Shown: positions 1-6,041 of the stretch, piece after piece
How the letters are laid out: every line of letters begins with the position of its first letter
Numbering within the stretch: the stretch's first letter is position 1
From: Rhodospirillaceae bacterium
GTDB lineage: Bacteria > Pseudomonadota > Alphaproteobacteria > Rhodospirillales > Magnetovibrionaceae
Reading direction: 5' to 3'
Length of the DNA: 6,287 nucleotides
Assembly (NCBI GenBank): GCA_002732845.1
Contig: NVSZ01000040.1
Location: 18,892-25,178, forward strand
Position numbers and translations under genes: made by a program
Notes under the pieces: generated by a model
What the model was told of the DNA's origin: nothing
Seen by the model: the letters and a program-made list of their open reading frames with translations, nothing else
Databases searched by the model: none

Positions 1-3000
1 GTCTTCAGTACGTTGGCGATAGATTCTTCAAACGGTATATCAGCCAGCACAACAGTTACACTTATTGCCAATGACACGTACTTCTGGCGCGTGGTCGCGA
101 CTGATAATGTTGCCAACACGTCAGTCGCTGCATTTGACACATTCTTGATTGATAATGCCGGTCCAATTGTGGGTCAGCCACTTACGCCATCGCAGGCACT
201 TGAAACCAGCGCAACCACCATAGTCTTTACTTGGAGTACAGCATCTGACTCACTTTCCGGCTTGGCCGAACATCGGCTTCAGATCGATACATCCGGAAAC
301 TTCTCGAGTCTTGTTACAGATTCCACCGCAGGTCTGAACCTGACAGGAGCTGTGACGCTGACTGCCAATGACACGTACTACTGGAGGATTGTTGCATACG
401 ACAATGTTGGCAATACAACCGCTTATGCCGATTCTTACATTATTATAGACAATACCGGCCCGGTTGCTGATTCCCTGATTACACCTCTCGACAACACCGA
501 GACCAACCTCTCGACGATCATCTTCACATGGGGAACAGGTTCCGATCCTCTTGCGGGCCTGGCAAGTTACCGTCTACAGGTCGATACTCTGGGCACATTC
601 GTGAACGCAACATTGGTTGCAGATTCTGCAACGACTTCAACATCAGAAACTCTGGCGCTTCTGACAAACGACACATACAGATGGCGCGTGATATTCGTCG
701 ATGATGTCGGCAACACAACAGTCTCCAACGATTCAGGTATTCTGATCGATGTCGGCTCACCGAATGGTGCAGTGCTCGACACTCCAATATCTGGCGTCGA
801 TACAGGTACACCAACAACGCTGAAGTGGATAGCGGGCAACGATACGCTTGCCGGTATCGGCGGTTACATCGTCCAGGTTGATACGGTGGGAACATTCACC
901 TCGCTGGTACTCGATGGTCAGTCACAAACAGCGACAGAGACAACAATAAGCTTTGCAGCTGATACATACTTCTGGCGCGTCATCACTGTGGACGGTGCAG
1001 GTAATATGGATACGACTGCGGGTACAGATTCGTTTGTGATCAGTACAATTGATACCACGTCGCCCGAGACGTTCACACTATTGAATCCGGCTACAAATGC
1101 AGAAACAAACCTCACGTCTATCGTCTTTAGTTGGAAAGAAGCCAATGATTCTGATCTGTCTCTTTCTTATCGCGTGATTGTAGATACCGCCACATTTAAT
1201 ACTGCCGATTCCGTAGTCCAGGATACGACGGTTTCCGAAACGAGCGTGATCCTGACACTGTCGGTTGGTGATACATATGAGTGGCGTGTTATTGCAACGG
1301 ATCAGAGCGGCAATACGACTCAGATAGGCGATTCGGTCTTCCTTCTTGATCTGACAGTCCCGATATTGGCCGTTCACACTCTGCCAGCTAATGCGGCAGG
1401 AACGACGGCCACGACAATCGGGTTTAGCTGGGTCACTTCAAATGACACTCAGTCTGGATTCTCAAGACACCAGTTCCAGCTTGATAATTCAGGAAACTTT
1501 ACAACTCTCATTGCGGACTCAAATGTCGGAACGAATACCGACACAACGATTACTGGATTGACTGTAAACGATACATATTACTGGAGAATCGTCTCGTACG
1601 ATGATGCAGGCAACACATCGGCAACCAGTGCGACAACAGTGATCATTGATACGGTGCCGCCACTTGCAGCCTCACTCATACTGCCAGCTACGGCTCACGA
1701 AACTTCGTCGCAAACAGTGGGGCTTAGCTGGACCATTGGTTCAGATTCGCTTTCTGGTGTTGCAAAGAGTCATGTTGAAATAGATACAACCGGCAACTTT
1801 ATCCCGTGGCAGTTAGTCACAGATACAAGTGCGGGACTGGGTACAGACACGACGCTCTTCTTAAGTGTTACCGACACCTACTACTGGCGAATCGTCACCC
1901 ACGACAACGCAGGAAATACAACAGCAACTTCTGCATTCACATTCCTGGTTGACGCGACTCCTCCGGGTTCGGCTGTGATCATTCTACCTGCGGCAGACCA
2001 CGAAACGAGTTCGACCACAATTGGATTGTTATGGACGATCGGTTCGGACGACCACTCCGGTCTGAATCGGCATCAGCTTCAAATTGATACAGGTGGTCTC
2101 TTTACCTTCAACGTGGTTGATTCAAATGTTGGTACGAATTCTGGATCCACAGTCATCCTTCCGGCGAATGACACATATTACGTCAGGCTGATCTCATACG
2201 ATGACGTCGGCAACACATCTGTAACTTCGACGGAAACGTTTATCATCGATAATCAAGCGCCGTCAGCAGTTGTGCTTGATACTCCTATTAACGGAATTGA
2301 CACCAGTTCTCCAGTAACCATGAAGTGGTCTGCGACAAGCGATACGATCTCTGGAGTCGCTGGTTATATAGTGCAGGTCGATACTTCGGGCTCGTTCACC
2401 AGCGGGCAGATGGTTATTGAAGGGCTGATTCAGACTGCGATCGAGACCACGGCGTCGTTCAGTCAGGATACCTTCTATTGGCGAGTTATCGCTGTTGATG
2501 GTGCAGGAAACACAACGGCCACTACCGCAGACTCGTTCAAGGTGCTCAATATTGATACGACAGCTCCTCAGGCCTTCTCGCTGCTTGCTCCCGCAGACAA
2601 CACTGAGACAGGACTTGCATGGGTCGTCTTCCAATGGACTGAATCGATAGATTCAAATCCTGTTTCGTATCGGCTTATTGTTGATACGGATCTTGCCGGA
2701 AGTTACCTTGTTGATTCATCAGGCCTATCAGGTACATCGGTTATGGTTCTAGTTACCGGAAGTGACACCTACAAGTGGCGCGTGATTGCGAGTGATCTTG
2801 TAGGAAACACAACTGCGTCAACCGGTGACTCGACTATCATTGTCGACACGCAAGGTCCAAGCTTCCCGAGCCTGGTATCACCGATTAATGGTGACACGCG
2901 AAATAATGTTTCGGTTATTACGTTGGACTGGGATGCTTCGAATGATTCGATCGCGGGCGTACTACGGTACCGCTTGCAGATCGACACGCTTGCAACATTT

Positions 3001-5781
3001 GCAGGTCAGCTTGTCGGAGACAGCTATGCCAACACTCCTGACACAACAATTACCATCGGTGATACAGGTACCTACTACTGGAGAGTGATTGCTGAGGATG
3101 AGCAAGGCAATACAACCGCCACAAGCTTAGATTCTTTTGTCGTCGTTGCACCGAGTGAAACCGTGCCGCCTGACAGCTTCAGTCTTATATCGCCAACTAA
3201 CAATGCTGAAACCAGTGAAGTTAATATTCTCTTCCAGTGGCAGGACTCGAGTGACAGCTCGTTGCCGATTTCATATCGCCTGATTGTTGATACTGACATG
3301 CTTGGAAGCTACGTGATCGACACAACCGTATCCGACACAATGGAGAACGTGACGTTGCCCGCCAATGACACGTATCTGTGGCGCGTTATTGCGAGGGATG
3401 CTGGTGCGAATCTGACGACAATAGGTGATTCAACAATTGTGATTGACACAGCTGGCCCGGATGTTTCGACCCTGGTCTCTCCAGTGCTTGGTTCATTGCA
3501 GTGGACCAACGTATCACTTGATTGGACCTCCGTGGGTGATGCCATCTCGGGATTCCAGCGTTTCAGGATTCAGCTTGATACGTCCGGAAACTTCAACAGC
3601 CTCTTGGCGGCTGACAGTCTTCATTATGTTACTGACGATACGGGACTGGCACTTGCTGATGATACCTACTACTGGCGTATCATTGCAGAAGATGATCTTG
3701 GCAACACCACAGCCTCGTCTGCCGGAACCTTTGTTGTGATCACGCCGTCAGAAACAACGCCACCATCTTCATTCAATCTCACTTCGCCTTCGGACAATAA
3801 AGAGACGAACGAGGTGACGATTACATTCCGATGGACTGATTCAACCGATAGTTCAACTCCACTGACCTACCGTTTGATTATTGATACTGATATGGCAGGA
3901 GCGGTGATTGAAGATACAACGATAACTGACACCGAAGTAACAATCACTCTTAATCCGAACGACACGTATCTCTGGCGTGTGATTGCTAAGGATGCGAGTG
4001 GAAATACGACAGTGATTGGCGACTCAACCATTATCGTTGATACCGCGCCACCTACGATCTCATCGACCTTCCTCGATACCCCAATCAAAGGGGAGACCGT
4101 CATCTCGCCCGCATTCCTGGATTGGGGTGTTGCGACCGATTCGATTGCGGGTGTTGTGTCCTATACACTTCAGGTTGACACCTCGGGAACATTCGACACC
4201 ACCACAATGATAATTGACTCGACGATTACGGGAACTGAAACAAACGCTGTTCTTGATACGGGATTATATTATTGGCGTGTTGTTGTAACTGATGAAGCTG
4301 GCAATACCATCACTGTAACGGCCGAGACGTTTTATGTTGAAGGTCAGGATACGGTTGCGCCACTCATAGCGACAGCGGTCGTAGACAAAGCATGGGTTAC
4401 CAACAGCGGAAGCGAAACAGTCGTCTTCACGGTAACGGTTGATGATTCCAATGCAGTGCTTGGCGTGTTTATCAATCTTGCACCAATTGGCGGCAACGAT
4501 TCACATCCGCTCACCAGAATTTCAGGAACGAACATCTGGGTGGATACGGTTGTGTTTGATACTACGGTTGCGGGTGACACTTATGACTTCAGAATCAAGG
4601 CTGTTGATCCTGCGCTCAATTTCTCCGACTCGACCGTAAGAGTCGTTGTATCGGATGCTACGCCGAGTTTGGCAACTGTTAACGATACTCCTTATATGGG
4701 GCAGAAACATAATGGTGATGCGATTTCGATCGTTTCCACCTACGGAGATACCTATACAAAAGTCAGGTACGAGTATCGACCGGAAGGCGGAGCCTGGACG
4801 TTGATTCAGGAAGACACAGAAGCACCGTTCTGGGGTACCTATTTTGATGCTGATACGTTGATTACCAACGGAGATACCGCTCGTGTGGATGTGCGCGCTG
4901 TTGGGACCGACAAGTTTGGAGTTATTGACACAAATCCAGAATTTATTCGAGTCCTGATGGACAAGATCGATTCAACTGTTCAGGAGTTCAATCAAGCCGA
5001 CGGATCTCATGTCAGGCGCCAGAAAGTATTTAAAGATACAGACGCCACACTCATTTTTGCTGACGGTGGAACAAGCTTGATGCTTACAGCGGGTAGCATT
5101 ACGGAAGATAGCGTCTGGATTAAAGCTGTGATCGAACTTGATGTACCTGGAACGGCTCCGATTACTGGAGGCCTTCGAGCCCTCAACACACCGGTTGTGA
5201 GAACGTTCATTCGAGAAGATGGAAAGACATCGTTCGCGAAGAATTACGTTCTGACTCTACCGTACAATGATACAGATCCAAATGATGATGCTGTTGGTGT
5301 TACCGGTCAGATGGAGAAAGACCTTGCGATTTATCATTGGGACGAAACTTTTGGAGTTTGGGTGAAGGAACCGACGTCGGTTGTTGATCCGGTCAACAAT
5401 ACAGTCACCTGCGTGATCAATCATTTCACGATCTTCGCCATCATTGCTGGCCCAGGCGTTGAAGCGAACCTCGATCAAGTGGTCGTGTATCCGAATCCGT
5501 TTATTCCTTATGATGGAAATGCAGCCACAGGTGTGAGGTTCGATGGAGCCGATCCGACATCAGGAATACTGTTTGATTCCCTGACAACAAACGTTGATAT
5601 AACGATCTATAACATCTCCGGACGAGCCGTCGCCCACATGACAAAGACATCCGCAACCGGACGTTACCAGTGGGACGCAAGAAACGACGGAGGCCGAGAC
5701 CTAGCCTCAGGCATATATCTAGCCGTAATCCGCTCAGGCCAAGGCCACCAAACTATCAGAAAGATCATGATAATTAGGTAG
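1..5781 (+). CDS. Giant secreted multi-domain FN3/Ig-like repeat protein with C-terminal sorting-type domain (5' partial)
   Basis: The frame is open from base 1 and ends at TAG 5779-5781, giving 1926 visible codons. The TTG at 13 is not the start: the residues before it (VFST) continue the repeat pattern seen elsewhere as NFSSL or TFTSL, so the real start, signal peptide and more repeats lie upstream. Domains in order are fifteen FN3/Ig-like repeats (1-4362), two divergent Ig-like domains (4363-4965), a beta-rich pre-tail module (4966-5469) and a sorting-type tail (5470-5778). The repeats carry the FN3-like signatures F-x-W, Y-R-L-Q-V-D-T and D-T-Y-x-W-R-V-x-A-x-D-x-x-G-N-T-T. I see one cysteine (codon 5410-5412) in the whole protein and only nine lysines in the fifteen repeats, against many Asp, Thr and Ser, so the repeats are strongly acidic. 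No enzymatic domain is visible. From family knowledge this is an exported surface protein; a role as stalk or adhesin is inference. The ligand is unknown. Confidence 0.93.
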   Translation, partial: VFSTLAIDSSNGISASTTVTLIANDTYFWRVVATDNVANTSVAAFDTFLIDNAGPIVGQPLTPSQALETSATTIVFTWSTASDSLSGLAEHRLQIDTSGNFSSLVTDSTAGLNLTGAVTLTANDTYYWRIVAYDNVGNTTAYADSYIIIDNTGPVADSLITPLDNTETNLSTIIFTWGTGSDPLAGLASYRLQVDTLGTFVNATLVADSATTSTSETLALLTNDTYRWRVIFVDDVGNTTVSNDSGILIDVGSPNGAVLDTPISGVDTGTPTTLKWIAGNDTLAGIGGYIVQVDTVGTFTSLVLDGQSQTATETTISFAADTYFWRVITVDGAGNMDTTAGTDSFVISTIDTTSPETFTLLNPATNAETNLTSIVFSWKEANDSDLSLSYRVIVDTATFNTADSVVQDTTVSETSVILTLSVGDTYEWRVIATDQSGNTTQIGDSVFLLDLTVPILAVHTLPANAAGTTATTIGFSWVTSNDTQSGFSRHQFQLDNSGNFTTLIADSNVGTNTDTTITGLTVNDTYYWRIVSYDDAGNTSATSATTVIIDTVPPLAASLILPATAHETSSQTVGLSWTIGSDSLSGVAKSHVEIDTTGNFIPWQLVTDTSAGLGTDTTLFLSVTDTYYWRIVTHDNAGNTTATSAFTFLVDATPPGSAVIILPAADHETSSTTIGLLWTIGSDDHSGLNRHQLQIDTGGLFTFNVVDSNVGTNSGSTVILPANDTYYVRLISYDDVGNTSVTSTETFIIDNQAPSAVVLDTPINGIDTSSPVTMKWSATSDTISGVAGYIVQVDTSGSFTSGQMVIEGLIQTAIETTASFSQDTFYWRVIAVDGAGNTTATTADSFKVLNIDTTAPQAFSLLAPADNTETGLAWVVFQWTESIDSNPVSYRLIVDTDLAGSYLVDSSGLSGTSVMVLVTGSDTYKWRVIASDLVGNTTASTGDSTIIVDTQGPSFPSLVSPINGDTRNNVSVITLDWDASNDSIAGVLRYRLQIDTLATFAGQLVGDSYANTPDTTITIGDTGTYYWRVIAEDEQGNTTATSLDSFVVVAPSETVPPDSFSLISPTNNAETSEVNILFQWQDSSDSSLPISYRLIVDTDMLGSYVIDTTVSDTMENVTLPANDTYLWRVIARDAGANLTTIGDSTIVIDTAGPDVSTLVSPVLGSLQWTNVSLDWTSVGDAISGFQRFRIQLDTSGNFNSLLAADSLHYVTDDTGLALADDTYYWRIIAEDDLGNTTASSAGTFVVITPSETTPPSSFNLTSPSDNKETNEVTITFRWTDSTDSSTPLTYRLIIDTDMAGAVIEDTTITDTEVTITLNPNDTYLWRVIAKDASGNTTVIGDSTIIVDTAPPTISSTFLDTPIKGETVISPAFLDWGVATDSIAGVVSYTLQVDTSGTFDTTTMIIDSTITGTETNAVLDTGLYYWRVVVTDEAGNTITVTAETFYVEGQDTVAPLIATAVVDKAWVTNSGSETVVFTVTVDDSNAVLGVFINLAPIGGNDSHPLTRISGTNIWVDTVVFDTTVAGDTYDFRIKAVDPALNFSDSTVRVVVSDATPSLATVNDTPYMGQKHNGDAISIVSTYGDTYTKVRYEYRPEGGAWTLIQEDTEAPFWGTYFDADTLITNGDTARVDVRAVGTDKFGVIDTNPEFIRVLMDKIDSTVQEFNQADGSHVRRQKVFKDTDATLIFADGGTSLMLTAGSITEDSVWIKAVIELDVPGTAPITGGLRALNTPVVRTFIREDGKTSFAKNYVLTLPYNDTDPNDDAVGVTGQMEKDLAIYHWDETFGVWVKEPTSVVDPVNNTVTCVINHFTIFAIIAGPGVEANLDQVVVYPNPFIPYDGNAATGVRFDGADPTSGILFDSLTTNVDITIYNISGRAVAHMTKTSATGRYQWDARNDGGRDLASGIYLAVIRSGQGHQTIRKIMIIR
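763..1362 (+). repeat. C-B domain pair, copy 1 (D4-D5)
   Basis: D4 (class C) opens with LDTPISGVDT and has the strand GYIVQVDT. It is joined to D5 (class B) by an extended linker containing IDTTSP. D5 lacks the Ser-Gly/Ala-Gly turn of its neighbours and has YRVIVDT where class A has YRLQVDT. The same two features in the same order recur at 2263-2859, so the pair appears to have been copied as one unit. Confidence 0.75.
2263..2859 (+). repeat. C-B domain pair, copy 2 (D9-D10)
   Basis: D9 opens with LDTPINGIDT, has GYIVQVDT and ends in an IDTTAP linker. D10 has YRLIVDTD and lacks the SG turn. D9 matches D4, and D10 matches D5, better than either matches its immediate neighbours. This pair follows three class A domains (D6-D8), just as D4-D5 follows D1-D3, which gives a five-domain period of about 1.5 kb. 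Confidence 0.75.
2860..4053 (+). repeat. Two tandem A-B domain dimers (D11-D12 and D13-D14)
   Basis: D11 (2860-3171) and D13 (3460-3765) both end in an unusual linker, V-V-x-x-P-S-E-T-x-P-P. Both are followed by a class B domain beginning x-S-F-x-L-x-S-P (D12 3172-3459, D14 3766-4053), each exactly 96 residues with YRLIVDTDM or YRLIIDTDM. The class A members carry WRVIAED or WRIIAED. The dimer of about 600 bases is therefore a visible duplication unit, distinct from the C-B pairs upstream. Confidence 0.78.
4363..4965 (+). other. Two divergent Ig-like domains (D16, D17) between the array and the tail
   Basis: D16 (4363-4665, 101 residues) starts with a V-V-D-K/V-F-T-V-T-V-D-D pattern and keeps a worn form of the repeat hallmark, DTYDFRIKAVD, so it is a distant relative or a different bacterial Ig-like family. 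D17 (4666-4965, 100 residues) has VRYEYRPEGGAW, then a PFWGTYFD strand and ARVDVRAVGTDKFG. That pattern is common in Ig-like domains of secreted bacterial proteins that describe a distance from a flat sheet by an EYR/FQYR strand. Lysine returns here after being nearly absent from the array. These domains are structural as far as can be seen. Confidence 0.6.
4966..5469 (+). other. Beta-rich pre-tail module (D18) with acidic loop
   Basis: This 168-residue segment has alternating hydrophobic strands, the run LTLPY followed by an acidic loop with D-T-D-P-N-D-D (about 5266-5301), then LAIYHWDETFGVWVKEP and VNNTVTCVINHFTIFAII. The order of polar loop, Y-x-W-D-x-x-x-x-x-W-V, then N-T-V-x-x-x-x-x-H-F-T-x-F is, from memory, a module found just ahead of the sorting-type tail in secreted proteins of uncultured bacteria. 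The acidic loop could bind calcium, but it does not match a full EF-hand or dockerin loop. It contains the only cysteine I see in the protein. Confidence 0.55.
5470..5778 (+). other. C-terminal T9SS type A / FlgD Ig-like sorting-type domain
   Basis: The last 103 residues contain VVVYPNPF, then VDITIYNISGRAV, then YQWDARNDGGRDLASGIYLAVI, ending RKIMIIR just before the stop. These are the hallmark blocks of the FlgD-like Ig fold and of the T9SS type A C-terminal domain: YPNPF, I-Y-x-x-x-G-R, W-D-x-R-N-D-x-G-R, S-G-I-Y and a basic end. In Bacteroidota such a tail directs export across the outer membrane by the type IX system, with cleavage and surface attachment. The insert between YPNPF and the IYN strand is longer than in classical T9SS tails and favours the FlgD-like version of candidate phyla. 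Whether it works as a T9SS signal here depends on PorU/SprA homologues that lie outside the window. Confidence 0.8.
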
Positions 5782-5783
5782 AA

Positions 5784-5813
5784 TCGATCGATTGGCGGTT
5801 GCCAGCTGATTGG
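5784..5813 (+). other. Possible 3' hairpin after the large gene
   Basis: Bases 5784-5796 can pair with 5801-5813 around a GGTT loop: 13 positions with one mismatch and several G-U pairs, and the core TGGC/GCCA is perfect. It starts three bases after the stop codon. The 5' arm overlaps the 12-base palindrome AATCGATCGATT (5782-5793), which could pair with itself instead. No T-tract follows; the tract that follows is A-rich (5820-5826). It is therefore not a standard intrinsic terminator and may only protect the 3' end of the mRNA. Confidence 0.3.
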
Positions 5814-5852
5814 AATTCTAAAAAAAGCTCTTAACTCACACATTTGCAAGGA

Positions 5853-5882
5853 TTGACAGAGGGATAGGTTTACACGTTTATT
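5853..5882 (+). promoter_or_regulatory. Candidate sigma70-type promoter for the downstream gene
   Basis: A perfect -35 hexamer TTGACA lies at 5853-5858, and TTTATT (4 of 6 to TATAAT) at 5877-5882, with an 18-base spacer. Transcription would begin near 5889, leaving a leader of about 150 bases before the start at 6042. The -10 is weak, and consensus is uncertain because the phylum is unknown (Bacteroidota use a different promoter form). I see no better-placed pair closer to the gene. Confidence 0.35.
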
Positions 5883-5922
5883 AGTGCGAAAATACTCACA
5901 GAAGCTATCCAAACCCCCTCTA

Positions 5923-5989
5923 AGCCCATAGAATGATCTGCTTGGGTTCTCTGGACTGAGAATCTATGCGCGTGCGTGCGTCATGGGCT
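5923..5989 (+). promoter_or_regulatory. Structured 5' leader: closing stem around a hairpin
   Basis: AGCCCAT at 5923-5929 is perfectly complementary to ATGGGCT at 5983-5989. Inside lies a hairpin with nine consecutive pairs (5943-5951 with 5958-5966, two of them G-U) and a six-base loop, followed by the short tandem (GCGT)3 at 5970-5981. Together this can form a branched leader upstream of the cryptic gene. It matches no riboswitch consensus I recognise, and no T-tract follows to make it a terminator or attenuator. Confidence 0.35.
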
Positions 5990-6024
5990 GAATTATTTAG
6001 ATTTGAATAAGTTTGTTAAGGGTT

Positions 6025-6032
6025 AGGGGAGG
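6025..6032 (+). promoter_or_regulatory. Shine-Dalgarno sequence AGGGGAGG that fixes the CTG start
   Basis: AGGGGAGG contains the GGAGG core (6028-6032) and stands nine bases ahead of CTG at 6042. It is the strongest purine-rich site in the gap. In the same frame TAG at 6024-6026 closes the reading frame upstream, so the start has to lie between 6027 and the signal-peptide core. The only other near-cognate codon close by is ATC at 6039. Confidence 0.7.
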
Positions 6033-6041
6033 CAATTAATC

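Larger units (their letters stand above)
1..4362 (+). repeat. Array of 15 tandem FN3/Ig-like domain repeats (protein-level)
   Basis: I split the array at the proline ending each inter-domain linker (D-x-x-x-P). The units are D1 1-165 (cut), D2 166-462, D3 463-762, D4 763-1065, D5 1066-1362, D6 1363-1662, D7 1663-1965, D8 1966-2262, D9 2263-2568, D10 2569-2859, D11 2860-3171, D12 3172-3459, D13 3460-3765, D14 3766-4053 and D15 4054-4362. Each complete unit is 96-104 residues. Nearly all carry D-T-Y-x-W-R; D11 and D15 have TGTYYWR and TGLYYWR instead. D8 has Val (GTC, 2182-2184) in place of the Trp. The similarity is in the protein: at DNA level the copies have drifted strongly, with no long identical stretches, so this is an old array rather than a recent expansion. 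The domain family is called from motif pattern, not from a profile search. Confidence 0.88.

Noticed and set aside
13..15. TTG as the start codon of the large gene
   Set aside because: The frame is open before it, and the preceding codons (VFST) continue the repeat pattern. There is no Shine-Dalgarno site, and a start in the middle of a domain makes no sense.
5266..5301. Acidic loop in D18 as a dockerin or thrombospondin-type calcium site
   Set aside because: The D-T-D-P-N-D-D pattern is suggestive, but spacing and the following residues do not complete a known calcium-binding loop, so I mention it only in the domain entry.
5664..5912. 82-residue minus-strand frame over the end of the large gene and the gap
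   Set aside because: It overlaps the conserved sorting-type tail in antisense, has an unlikely composition (runs of Trp, Cys and Arg) and no clear ribosome binding site.
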